The position numbers and the translations under genes were made by a program. Below the pieces are notes generated by a model, which saw only the letters and a program-made list of their open reading frames with translations, was not told where the DNA came from and did not search any database. Positions 1 through 5,450 of a stretch of 31,638 nt of DNA are shown one piece after another. How positions within the stretch are numbered: the first letter of the stretch is position 1; every line of letters starts with the position of its first letter. Source of the stretch: a virus; the IMG/VR virus record IMGVR_UViG_3300039203_000020, positions 1 through 31,638 of that record; one strand, written 5' to 3'.

Positions 1-79
1 ACGGGCTGGCCCATGGGTCAGCGATCAGTGAGAGGAGATCCGGCTCCTCGACGGGGGAGGTTGCGAGTTGGGTGGTCAT
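1..79 (-). CDS. Partial early-operon protein (N-terminus only)
   Basis: The reading frame opens with ATG at 79 and runs off the left edge of the window, so only the first 26 residues (MTTQLATSPVEEPDL...) are visible. They are acidic and show no recognisable domain. Its ATG overlaps the stop of the gene at 76-333 in an ATGA tetranucleotide, the junction used throughout this operon, which is the main reason to believe it. Function cannot be assigned. As the next gene in the leftward early operon it may be the start of a larger replication or recombination gene, but that is only inference from position. Confidence 0.5.
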   Translation of the reverse strand, partial: MTTQLATSPVEEPDLLSLIADPWASP

Positions 80-333
80 GCGCGCACCCGCTCGGGACGG
101 TGAGTGCCGCACGTCGAGCGGTAGCCGTCAGCGGTAGGCGTCCCGCAGGAGACAGGGTTCTTGCAGCCGCGCTCGTCGCACACCGGGACAAGCTCCATGC
201 CCTTGCACGCGGGGCAGCCGTAGACGGCCTCACCCTCGTCGAACGGGTGCGCCCCAACCAGGAGGCCGCCCCACACCGTGATGGTGCCGCAGTCCTCGCA
301 GGACCACCGGCTCGGAGCCAGCGCGGTACTCAC
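76..333 (-). CDS. Small zinc-binding hypothetical protein
   Basis: An 85-residue protein with several cysteine pairs: CEDC near residue 12, CPAC near 37, CDERGC near 47 and two more cysteines toward the C-terminus (VSCGT, STCGT). This spacing is typical of small zinc-ribbon proteins that stabilise a minimal fold or bind nucleic acid or protein. It has no catalytic motif. The start is a GTG at 333, overlapping the stop of the upstream membrane-protein gene (GTGA), so it is very likely translated by coupling. It sits in the leftward early operon expressed when the switch goes lytic. The role is unknown; the zinc-binding call rests on cysteine spacing only. Confidence 0.6.
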   Translation of the reverse strand: MSTALAPSRWSCEDCGTITVWGGLLVGAHPFDEGEAVYGCPACKGMELVPVCDERGCKNPVSCGTPTADGYRSTCGTHRPERVRA

Positions 334-515
334 AGCGCCCACCGCCACGCGACCAGCACGAGCGGGACCACGCACACCCACGCCGCCACCGCGACCGCCC
401 ACAGCAGCGCCGACACGGCCGCCCACGGGTCCGCGCCGGCTTCGGCCTCGGGGGTCGGCGTGGCCCACGGGCGCGTGGAGAAGTCGCTCGTGAAGGACGG
501 CTCGCGGTCGGTCAT
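330..515 (-). CDS. Small membrane protein
   Basis: A 61-residue protein with a hydrophilic N-terminal half (MTDREPSFTSDFST...) and a long hydrophobic C-terminal half (about residues 33-60, WAAVSALLWAVAVAAWVC and onward). That is long enough for one membrane span and perhaps a tight hairpin. Its ATG overlaps the stop of the upstream HNH gene (ATGA), and its own stop overlaps the next start, so it is an integral part of the early operon. Such small membrane proteins are common in actinophage early regions and some act in superinfection exclusion. Nothing in the sequence proves that here. Confidence 0.6.
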   Translation of the reverse strand: MTDREPSFTSDFSTRPWATPTPEAEAGADPWAAVSALLWAVAVAAWVCVVPLVLVAWRWAL

Positions 516-937
516 GCTGACACCCGCTGGGCGTGCTCCGCATCGAGTCGGCGCTGGTAACGCCGAACCGCTTCTCGGCGGCAGGTACGACAGTCGCGCG
601 ACCCCTTGGGTGTCAGGTACGTGTTCATCTCGTCGTAGGCGTGGCCCTGGGGACAGTGCGTCCGGAGCCCCTGAGGGTTGTCCTTGTTCCACGCCTGCGT
701 TCGCCGATCGGCCCACCGAGTGTTCGCGGGTGAGTAGTCACCGTTGTTGTCGATCCTGTCAAGCGACATGCTTTCGGGCTTCGAGCCGAGGTCGGCCATG
801 TAGTTGGCGAAGGTCAGCCAGCGGTCGCAGACCTTGATCCCTCGTCCGCCGTAGCGCGCGTAGCTGGGGAAGGTCGGCTCCGTGCAGCGTCGGATCATGG
901 ACCGCCAGCGGTAGTAGTCGGTGCGCGGGCCGGTCAT
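512..937 (-). CDS. HNH endonuclease, phage early-region type
   Basis: A 141-residue protein of the small HNH type common in phages. The N-terminal half carries WRSMIRRC...YGGRGI.VCDRW..F.NYMADLG, followed by the core SLDRIDNNGDYSP.NTRWA, where D-R-I-D-N-N-G and N-x-R-W form the HNH-like metal and DNA contacts. The C-terminal third has a second zinc-like motif, HCPQGH...RDCRTCRR (about residues 94-121). Known relatives cut double-stranded DNA and often behave as free-standing homing enzymes. The ATG at 937 overlaps the stop of the HTH gene, so it is the second gene of the leftward early operon. Fold confidence is high; whether it is mobile or serves packaging or host takeover is open. Confidence 0.85.
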   Translation of the reverse strand: MTGPRTDYYRWRSMIRRCTEPTFPSYARYGGRGIKVCDRWLTFANYMADLGSKPESMSLDRIDNNGDYSPANTRWADRRTQAWNKDNPQGLRTHCPQGHAYDEMNTYLTPKGSRDCRTCRREAVRRYQRRLDAEHAQRVSA

Positions 938-1131
938 GCGACACCAGCCGCACGGTCGAGCGCGACGCGCTCGACCTCCTCGGGGGTGAAGAGGAACGCG
1001 CCGCGCAGACCGGGGAGTTTCTGGACGGGATCGATCTTGCCGAAGGCGACCCAGCGGGAGAGGGTGGAGCGGTCGATCTGGAGTTGTTCGCACACATCGG
1101 CGCTGGTGACAAACTGGGGGGTGTTGTGCAT
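934..1131 (-). CDS. Helix-turn-helix protein, excisionase/Cro-like
   Basis: A 65-residue MerR/excisionase-type winged-helix protein. After a short leader comes TSADVCEQLQIDRSTLSRWV (helix-turn-helix, about residues 9-28), then LRGAFLFTPEEVERVAL, the wing and final helix typical of the Xis/HTH_17 family. Small proteins of this kind direct excision with the integrase or act as Cro. It is the first leftward gene from the switch region, divergent from the repressor. I place the start at ATG 1131 rather than the upstream ATG at 1140, because a TTGACA/CAAGAT promoter puts the transcription start at or next to 1131, giving a leaderless mRNA; no ribosome binding site precedes either ATG. Its own start lies inside an operator-like inverted repeat. 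Xis versus Cro cannot be decided from sequence. Confidence 0.8.
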   Translation of the reverse strand: MHNTPQFVTSADVCEQLQIDRSTLSRWVAFGKIDPVQKLPGLRGAFLFTPEEVERVALDRAAGVA

Positions 1132-1159
1132 GGGTGTCATCTTGTGCCATGCACAACAC
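1121..1159. promoter_or_regulatory. Operator-like inverted repeat over the early promoter
   Basis: GTGTTGTGCATGG at 1121-1133 is perfectly inverted as CCATGCACAACAC at 1147-1159, leaving a 13-base spacer. The right arm covers the spacer between the -35 and -10 boxes of the leftward promoter and the left arm covers its start codon. The core half-site TGTGCAT recurs at 1221-1227 near the repressor promoter. Position and symmetry fit a binding site for the repressor or for the HTH protein itself; binding is inferred. Confidence 0.6.
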
Positions 1160-1167
1160 TGTGTCAA
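1131..1167 (-). promoter_or_regulatory. Early leftward promoter, leaderless
   Basis: Read on the minus strand: a perfect -35 box TTGACA (1167-1162), a 17-base spacer, a -10-like CAAGAT (1144-1139), then 7 bases, then the ATG of the HTH gene at 1131. The transcript would start at or next to the ATG, so the mRNA is predicted to be leaderless. The whole element is embedded in the operator-like inverted repeat. Confidence 0.65.
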
Positions 1168-1213
1168 TACCTAAGGCCCGGCGAGTCTCCACGAATTTGT
1201 CCAGCGTGGCATC

Positions 1214-1250
1214 TTGTGTCTGTGCATAACCTTGTGTCAGAATCACCCGC
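1214..1250 (+). promoter_or_regulatory. Repressor promoter, leaderless
   Basis: TTGTGT (1214-1219), an 18-base spacer and CAGAAT (1238-1243) end exactly 7 bases before the repressor ATG at 1251; no Shine-Dalgarno is present. The segment 1210-1243 is an imperfect copy of 1138-1168: both start with CATCTTGTG and contain TGTGTCA 22-23 bases later. The repressor could therefore bind here too and regulate itself. The boxes match consensus only moderately. Confidence 0.5.
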
Positions 1251-1619
1251 ATGAGTCAGACACAGAGCAAGGATCAGCTTGCCTTCGACCTGATCGACCG
1301 ACTGCACAAGTCGATGCGGGTCAGCGGACACAGCACGCGGACGCTCGGCGCCGCCCTCGGGACTCACCGCAACACGATCGCCAACTACCTCGCCGGCCGG
1401 ATCACTCCGAACCGGCGAACCCTGGTGGCATGGGCGCTAGCGGTAGGACACGGCGTCACAGCCGAGTGGCTCGAGACGGGCCAAGGGGATCCGCTGTCCC
1501 CTCCTACCGGCACCCCCCGTGACGACGGCGACGCGGCCCTAGCACGTCTCGCAGCGAAGAACCGTGCGCGACACGCCGGGGGCGGTGCTACCCGCCGGTA
1601 TCAGCCGGTGGCAGCATAG
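1251..1619 (+). CDS. Immunity repressor (HTH)
   Basis: A 122-residue DNA-binding protein. Residues about 30-65 (TLGAALGTHRNTIANYLAGR followed by TPNRRTLVAWALA) form a clear lambda-repressor/XRE-like helix-turn-helix of the kind seen in actinophage immunity repressors. The C-terminal third is hydrophilic with no protease or dimerisation domain such as LexA/CI S24, so it would not be a RecA-cleaved repressor. It faces the leftward early operon across a 119 bp region with operator-like repeats, the classic switch arrangement. The ATG has no ribosome binding site and is predicted to be leaderless. The last residues, PVAA, resemble an ssrA-like C-terminal degradation signal; this is suggestive only. 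The repressor call rests on the fold, small size and divergent position next to the integrase. Confidence 0.8.
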   Translation: MSQTQSKDQLAFDLIDRLHKSMRVSGHSTRTLGAALGTHRNTIANYLAGRITPNRRTLVAWALAVGHGVTAEWLETGQGDPLSPPTGTPRDDGDAALARLAAKNRARHAGGGATRRYQPVAA

Positions 1620-1640
1620 GGATACGAACGCGTATCCCTA
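1617..1640 (+). terminator. Perfect hairpin at the repressor stop codon
   Basis: TAGGGATACG (1617-1626) and CGTATCCCTA (1631-1640) form a perfect 10 bp stem with an AACG loop. The stem begins with the repressor's own TAG stop codon. There is no U-rich tail, so it is a non-canonical terminator or an mRNA-stabilising hairpin; an operator role is also possible. Confidence 0.5.
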
Positions 1641-1696
1641 CTGCACCGTCACGATTGACCGAGACAACCGTTTCTAGATGGGGGAGAAAGAACGCC

Positions 1697-2008
1697 ATGA
1701 GCGAGACCGCCCGCCTCACCCTGACCGACTTCCTGCTCGCGCGGATCGCGGAGGACGAGGCCCGCTTCCGTCGCGTCGAGTTCGAGCTCTCCTATATCAA
1801 CCTGTTCGACCGACTGCTGGCCGAGTGCGAGGCGAAGCGGCGGATCGTGGAGTTGCGCTACTCGTGGAACCTGCAAGCTGAGCGAAACCCCGAGCCGCCG
1901 TTCAGCTCTATCTTCCAGACTCAGGTCAACACGGCCGACGCGATCCTCCGCGCGCTCGCCCTCCCCTACGCCGACCACCCGGACTACCGCGATGAATGGC
2001 AGCCGTGA
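1697..2008 (+). CDS. DUF6221-family small protein (copy 1)
   Basis: A 103-residue protein with the DUF6221 signature: TLTDFLLARIAEDEA near the N-terminus, LLAECEAKRRIVE in the middle and LALPYADHPDYRDEW at the end. It lacks the central HIARHDPARV segment seen in the copy at 4971-5450, so it is a shortened member. The start is ATG 1697, preceded by a GGGGGAG purine run. An earlier in-frame ATG at 1655 would leave no such site. It lies between repressor and integrase and overlaps the integrase start, so it is in the lysogenic transcription unit. The family is frequent in Streptomyces and actinophage genomes, with no known function. Confidence 0.75.
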   Translation: MSETARLTLTDFLLARIAEDEARFRRVEFELSYINLFDRLLAECEAKRRIVELRYSWNLQAERNPEPPFSSIFQTQVNTADAILRALALPYADHPDYRDEWQP

Positions 2009-2814
2009 GCGACACCCCCATCGCCGACGCCTACGAGCGGTGGCTCCAGCTCTGCGACTGGTCACCGAGGACCGTGAAGGCCCGGACCACGCTGGCCCGG
2101 GGGCGGCTGAGGGCATGGGGGCTCGAGGGGATGACGCCGGAGAACATCTTCGAGTGGCTGGGCCGCGAGGGTCTGAGCCGCTGGACCAGGGCCACCTACT
2201 ACGCCCACCTCAAGGACTTCTGCAAGTTCCTGGTCGTAGGCGGGTACATCGAGGAGACCCCGATGGACTCCGAGCTGGTCCACCAGCCGAAGCGGCCTAA
2301 GTCGCTGCCCCGGCCACTGTCGGAGGAGGAGGTCGAGCGGGTGCTGCGCGCAGCGAAGGGCCGCGAGCGTGACTGGATCATGCTGGCCCTGCTCGCCGGC
2401 CTCCGGGTCCACGAGATTGCGAAGATCCGAGGCGAGGACGTCTCCCCCAACGGGATCTATGTGCTGGGCAAGGGGGCCGTGGAGGCCATCCTGCCGATTC
2501 ACCCCGACCTCTGGGTGATGGCGCAGCGCTACCCGCGGCACGGCTGGTGGTTCCCCAACCCGCAGGGCGACCACATCCACCCCGACACGATCACGGCCCG
2601 TGTCACAGCGCTGTTCCGCCCGCTCGGCATCAGCGAGGGGTCGGTCCACCGGCTCCGGCACGTCTACGGCACGCGGCTCCTGCGGTCCGGCGTCCATGTG
2701 CGGCGGGTGCAGACGCTGATGCGACACGGGAGCCTGGAGACCACGGCGCTTTACACGGCGGTGGACGAGGACGAGCTCCAGGCTGCGATCAACCTGTTGC
2801 CGTCGATCGCCTGA
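1996..2814 (+). CDS. int: Tyrosine-recombinase integrase (armless)
   Basis: A 272-residue tyrosine recombinase that integrates and excises the phage DNA at attP/attB. Residues about 8-100 are the SAM-like core-binding domain (ERWLQLCDWSPRTVKAR...ATYYAHLKDFCKFLV). The catalytic domain follows with all expected residues: Arg137 (LLAGLRVHEI), Lys159, His218-x-x-Arg221 (HRLRH), His244 (LMRHGS) and nucleophile Tyr253 (TALYTAVD). The protein starts directly at the core-binding domain, so the usual N-terminal arm-binding domain of phage integrases is missing, as in the 'simple' armless integrases described for mycobacteriophage Brujita. The start is ATG 1996, or GTG 2005, which overlaps the upstream stop as GTGA; both lack a strong ribosome binding site, so coupling is likely. 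The attP core lies about 770 bp downstream. Confidence 0.95.
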   Translation: MAAVSDTPIADAYERWLQLCDWSPRTVKARTTLARGRLRAWGLEGMTPENIFEWLGREGLSRWTRATYYAHLKDFCKFLVVGGYIEETPMDSELVHQPKRPKSLPRPLSEEEVERVLRAAKGRERDWIMLALLAGLRVHEIAKIRGEDVSPNGIYVLGKGAVEAILPIHPDLWVMAQRYPRHGWWFPNPQGDHIHPDTITARVTALFRPLGISEGSVHRLRHVYGTRLLRSGVHVRRVQTLMRHGSLETTALYTAVDEDELQAAINLLPSIA

Positions 2815-2815
2815 C

Positions 2816-3010
2816 TCACGGCCTGCCGCCCGCCGCGATCCACGTCCTCAGCGCGTCCAGCTTCGCCTTCGCCTCGGCCTCGGTCTTGCCGGTGACGGTG
2901 ACGCGGCGTCGGGCTCCGGTGCGGGTGTAGCCGTGCTCGATGGTGCCGAGCCAGCGGCCGTCGGAGGAGCGGCGGTAGACGGAGCCGGTGCGGTACTGGC
3001 GGCGGGTCAT
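2816..3010 (-). CDS. Stand-alone integrase arm-binding-like domain
   Basis: A 64-residue basic protein (MTRRQYRTGSVYRRSSDG...). The pattern G-S-V-Y-R-R-S-S-D-G-R-W-x-G-T-I..G-Y-T-R-T-G-x-R-R-R-V-T-V-T-G-K-T-E-A-E-A-x-A-K-L matches the three-stranded AP2-like N-terminal domain that tyrosine integrases use to bind arm-type sites. That domain is normally fused to the integrase; here it is a separate gene on the opposite strand, with its stop one base from the integrase stop (convergent). It overlaps the upstream gene by ATGA (start ATG 3010) and so belongs to the leftward 5.9-2.8 kb operon. A role in trans with the integrase (directionality factor, arm-site binder or competitor) is inference; a free DNA-binding protein is the conservative call. 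Confidence 0.7.
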   Translation of the reverse strand: MTRRQYRTGSVYRRSSDGRWLGTIEHGYTRTGARRRVTVTGKTEAEAKAKLDALRTWIAAGGRP

Positions 3011-3432
3011 TCGGTGTGAGCGCGGTTGGCGGTGCAGACCATGTGCATACAGATCTCCCGCTCGTCCTCTTCGCGCGTGACCTCGACGTCGCGGGGAGCT
3101 CCACACGTCCAGCAGAAACCGTACAGCTCCACCAGCCGCCGCTGTTCGGCCGCCCGGGTGTTCATGGTGGGGCGGGACGCGGACCACAGCTCGGTGATCC
3201 GTGGCGCGATGTCGTCGCCCACTTGGTCGGGGGTGAAGTAGCCGGTGCCAATGAGTGCCTCCCGCGCGAGGCTGACGCGCCTCTCGGCGACACTCACGGC
3301 CTCGGCCCGCACCCGCTCGTCGTGGGCAGCGACGGCCTCCGCGACGGGCCGTGCCATTCGCTCGATATCTTCAGCGACCGCCTCCATGACCCCTGCCATC
3401 GCCAGCACCATCTTCTGCGCCTCGTCGCTCAT
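3007..3432 (-). CDS. Hypothetical protein with C-terminal zinc motif
   Basis: A 141-residue protein. The first half (about residues 1-75) is a helical, Ala/Glu/Arg-rich stretch with coiled-coil character. The second half contains FCWTCGAPRDV and, about 20 residues later, CMHMVC, a probable four-cysteine zinc knuckle. I choose ATG 3432, preceded by a GGGAGAAG purine run, over ATG 3495, because the extra 21 residues look like non-coding translation. It is the first gene left of the attP core and overlaps the arm-domain gene, suggesting joint expression. The family is not recognised; a DNA- or protein-binding role is likely but unproven. Confidence 0.65.
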   Translation of the reverse strand: MSDEAQKMVLAMAGVMEAVAEDIERMARPVAEAVAAHDERVRAEAVSVAERRVSLAREALIGTGYFTPDQVGDDIAPRITELWSASRPTMNTRAAEQRRLVELYGFCWTCGAPRDVEVTREEDEREICMHMVCTANRAHTE

Positions 3433-3586
3433 CGCTTCTCCCGTCCGCTCGCGCGTAGTGTTTCCATGTCTCCAACCTAGCACGACGTCAGCCATGTTTA
3501 CAGCCTTCTCAACGCCGGTCCTGTCCTGTCAGGACCCCGTTTTCACGCTCAATCCGGCCTCATTCCCTACCTCTTACGCCTAGTAT
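3433..3586. other. Non-coding flank of attP
   Basis: About 150 bases with no convincing gene between the start of the 3007-3432 gene and the tRNA-like core. This stretch is visibly richer in A/T and pyrimidine runs than its surroundings (for example the CCTCATTCCCTACCTCTTAC region at 3558-3578). It plausibly holds the promoter of the leftward pair 3432-2816: a TGCTAGGTT extended -10-like element reads leftward near 3470. No integrase arm repeats could be picked out by eye. Confidence 0.4.
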
Positions 3587-3635
3587 CCCTTCCCTTACAA
3601 GGAAGATGTCAGGGGTTCGAATCCCTTTGCGCCCA
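3587..3635 (+). other. attP: attP core: 3' half of tRNA-Val(UAC)
   Basis: The segment folds as the 3' half of a class I tRNA. The anticodon stem is CTTCC/GGAAG (3589-3593 and 3601-3605) around the loop CTTACAA (3594-3600), whose anticodon TAC reads valine. Next come the variable loop ATGTC and the T stem-loop AGGGG-TTCGAAT-CCCTT (3611-3627). The 3' acceptor strand TGCGCCC with discriminator A (3628-3635) completes it. There is no D-arm or 5' acceptor strand upstream, so this is not a functional tRNA. A tRNA 3' end is the usual attB of tyrosine integrases, and the phage carries the matching piece so that integration restores the gene. Exact ends of the identity block need the host sequence. 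Confidence 0.85.
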
Positions 3636-3638
3636 CGC

Positions 3639-3791
3639 TCAGGGGCCGGTCTCGGGGCCGGGTTGTGTAGCCAAGTCGTCAGCCTTCTGGCGGACTACCG
3701 TCGTCCGCCGTGGGTACAAGATCGTGCCGGCCAGCACCGCGAACACCGTCCCCAGCCACGTTGACGCGACCCGTTCGTCCGGGTCGGTCAT
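3639..3791 (-). CDS. Small membrane protein
   Basis: A 50-residue protein with one predicted membrane span (about residues 10-26, STWLGTVFAVLAGTILY) followed by a basic, hydrophilic tail. The start ATG 3791 overlaps the stop of the upstream gene; its stop lies only 3 bases from the tRNA-like core. Integration would therefore put this gene at one prophage end. No family is recognised. Confidence 0.6.
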   Translation of the reverse strand: MTDPDERVASTWLGTVFAVLAGTILYPRRTTVVRQKADDLATQPGPETGP

Positions 3792-3898
3792 CGCCACCGT
3801 CCCGAGGCGAACATGACCCCGACGAACGCGCAGAATGTGAGACCGGCCGCGACTAGCCCCTCCCACCCGAATACCTGCCACACGTCGTACAGGCTCAC
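3788..3898 (-). CDS. Very small membrane protein
   Basis: A 36-residue frame starting at GTG 3898 (GTGA overlap with the preceding stop) and ending in an ATGA overlap with the next gene. Most of it is hydrophobic (GLVAAGLTFCAFVGVMF, about residues 14-30) and it ends in a basic GRWR tail, consistent with one membrane span. The tight overlaps at both ends are the best evidence that it is real. Function unknown. Confidence 0.5.
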   Translation of the reverse strand: MSLYDVWQVFGWEGLVAAGLTFCAFVGVMFASGRWR

Positions 3899-4086
3899 GT
3901 CCCCATCTCCCCGTCCGGCACGGCTTCGATCCCGAACTGGTCGATCGTCCGCTCGCAGGTGGCACACTCGGCGATCACATCGTGACCTCCGGGCCAGGTG
4001 TGCAGGTGGCCGCCCGCCGCCTCGATCGCTTTCAGTCGAGCGGCGTGAGCGGCGTACCCCTCGGGCGTGGGGCGGTCGACGCTCAC
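3895..4086 (-). CDS. Small hypothetical protein with CxxC motif
   Basis: A 63-residue protein with HLHTWPGGHDVIAECATCER in its centre (His and Cys residues around 27-45), a likely zinc site, and an acidic C-terminus. GTG start at 4086 overlaps the preceding DUF6221 stop (GTGA), and its own stop overlaps the following GTG. No known family is recognised; it is one of several small Cys-pair proteins in this operon. Confidence 0.6.
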   Translation of the reverse strand: MSVDRPTPEGYAAHAARLKAIEAAGGHLHTWPGGHDVIAECATCERTIDQFGIEAVPDGEMGT

Positions 4087-4514
4087 GTCCCCGCCCCGTC
4101 CGTGGCGGCGGGGCCCACCCCGTAGGCCGAGGCGAGCGCGACCAGGGTCGGGCAGTCATCTGGCAAGACGCCCGGCGTCTCGTGCAGATCGGTGCAGGTC
4201 GGATCGAAGTGGTCTCCGCGGTGGTCCGGCGTGTGCAGCTCGACCACCGCCCGCACCCCCGCGCACATGGCCAGCACGCGGGCGGGGTCGTGGCGGGCGA
4301 TGTGGACGCGGACGGACTCGTCGTTGAAGTACCCGATGACATCGGCGCCAGCGTCCCCCTTGCCGACCGTGAGCAGCTCGTTTCCCTCAAGCCACCACGA
4401 GCCCTTGGCCCACCAGTCGCCGGACGGGTAGACGCCACTCTCAGCCGCCTCCCGCGCCACCGCCTCGTCGGCCTCGACGGCGGCGAGGATGGCAGCGGCG
4501 AGGTCGGCGGTCAT
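4083..4514 (-). CDS. DUF6221-family protein (copy 2)
   Basis: A 143-residue protein related to the copies at 4971-5450 and 1697-2008. It has the N-terminal LAAAILAAVEADEAVAREAA helix, a middle domain with Trp-rich WWAKGSWWLEGNELL, the family hallmark HIARHDPARVLAMC (about residues 75-88) and a C-terminal DCPTLVALASAYG. It is the most divergent of the three copies. ATG 4514 overlaps the upstream stop (ATGA). No function is known for the family. Repeated presence in one phage suggests ancient duplication or repeated acquisition. Confidence 0.75.
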   Translation of the reverse strand: MTADLAAAILAAVEADEAVAREAAESGVYPSGDWWAKGSWWLEGNELLTVGKGDAGADVIGYFNDESVRVHIARHDPARVLAMCAGVRAVVELHTPDHRGDHFDPTCTDLHETPGVLPDDCPTLVALASAYGVGPAATDGAGT

Positions 4515-4732
4515 CGCGGCCACACGAGGGTGACGGTGCCGCGAGGCGGGGACGGGATGCCGTAGTGGTCGGCCAGGAACTCGGGAGAGAACTCCGCCCC
4601 GCAGGCGTGCCGCCACCAAATCCCGGAGCCGCCGGCTCTCATAGCGGTCAGCTCGACCAGACGCTCCCCGCACTCAAGGCAGGAGTGCCGCGCCTCCCAG
4701 TCGGCGATCGTCTGGTCGAGGTCGTCAGTCAT
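4511..4732 (-). CDS. Small zinc-ribbon-like hypothetical protein
   Basis: A 73-residue protein with HSCLECGERLVEL (CxxC, about residues 17-21) and WWRHACGAEFSPEFL (HxCG, about residues 40-54). Together they look like a treble-clef or zinc-ribbon pair, although the second half has only one Cys plus His. ATG 4732 and the stop overlap both neighbours. Function unknown. Confidence 0.65.
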   Translation of the reverse strand: MTDDLDQTIADWEARHSCLECGERLVELTAMRAGGSGIWWRHACGAEFSPEFLADHYGIPSPPRGTVTLVWPR

Positions 4733-4974
4733 GGGGTCGGCTCCTCAATGTCGATGGGGGCGTCGAAAACGGTTCGTGCGTGCGTGACAGTGAACCGGTC
4801 GCCCTCGATGGTCACGACGTCGCCCGGCTGAAGGTCCAGCGCCATCTCGACGCCTTCGACCTCTACACGCGTGAAGCCGGACATGACGCGGAATGTCATC
4901 TGCCGCCCGTCTTTGTAGCCATCGCGCCATCCTTCGGAGTATCCCTCGCTCCAGGGGGCTGCCGGGCCGGTCAT
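4729..4974 (-). CDS. Small hypothetical protein
   Basis: An 81-residue acidic protein. The start (MTGPAAPWSEGYSEGWRDGY) has a repeated YxEGWxDGYxDG-like aromatic/glycine pattern. The rest looks like a small beta-barrel segment (VEGVEMALDLQPGDVVTIEG), reminiscent of short SH3-like or cold-shock-size modules. No family can be named. ATG 4974 overlaps the stop of the DUF6221 gene and its stop overlaps the next ATG. Confidence 0.6.
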   Translation of the reverse strand: MTGPAAPWSEGYSEGWRDGYKDGRQMTFRVMSGFTRVEVEGVEMALDLQPGDVVTIEGDRFTVTHARTVFDAPIDIEEPTP

Positions 4975-5450
4975 GGCCGCCACTTCTCGCGGTAGTCCGG
5001 GTGGCCGGCATAGGGCTGCGCGAGGACGCGGAAGACCCAACGCGCCCTCTTGTCGTCATCGGACTGGCTAGCGCCGTATCCGAGCTCGTCGCCCCAGTCC
5101 CTGTGCCTCAGGAATGGCGCCAGCGTCGTCACGATCCGCCGCTTCGCCTCGCACTCGGCCAGCACGCGGGCGGGATCGTGGCGGGCGATGTGCTCGGCGT
5201 TCTCCTGTGAGTGGCCGCCGGGTTCGACCCGAGTCCCGTAAGAGATGACTTCCATACCGCCGAAGTCGGCGAGTTCCTCATCGTCGTCGTCCTCCCGCAC
5301 GACTTCCACCGTCAACCATTCCCCCTCGGGATCATGGTTGACGTGTTGCATGACCTGGGTAGCCCACTCGCCTGGGCTAGCGGCGCGCGCCACCGCCTCG
5401 TCCTCCGCGATCCGCGCGAGCAGAAAGTCGGTCAGGGTGAGGTCGGTCAT
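4971..5450 (-). CDS. DUF6221-family protein (copy 3, full length)
   Basis: A 159-residue protein with the complete family pattern: LTLTDFLLARIAEDEAVARA (residues 4-23), an acidic central insert (VVREDDDDEELADFGG), the conserved HIARHDPARVLAECEAKRRI (about residues 89-108) and the closing LAQPYAGHPDYREKW. Its N-terminal helix and C-terminus are almost identical to the short copy at 1697-2008 on the other side of attP. DUF6221 proteins are common in actinobacteria and their phages and have no established function. Start ATG 5450 overlaps the preceding stop. Confidence 0.8.
   Translation of the reverse strand: MTDLTLTDFLLARIAEDEAVARAASPGEWATQVMQHVNHDPEGEWLTVEVVREDDDDEELADFGGMEVISYGTRVEPGGHSQENAEHIARHDPARVLAECEAKRRIVTTLAPFLRHRDWGDELGYGASQSDDDKRARWVFRVLAQPYAGHPDYREKWRP

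Noticed and set aside
1560-1640. attP inside the repressor gene, as in integration-dependent immunity
   Set aside because: No tRNA-like sequence occurs at the 3' end of the repressor; the tRNA-Val half is about 2 kb away.
3587-3635. A complete functional tRNA gene
   Set aside because: No D-arm and no 5' acceptor strand lie upstream of the anticodon stem; only the 3' half is present, so it is an attachment core.
3587-3640. The host-phage junction (attL/attR) of a prophage
   Set aside because: Related phage genes (DUF6221 copies, small overlapping genes) lie on both sides, so there is no host flank in the window.
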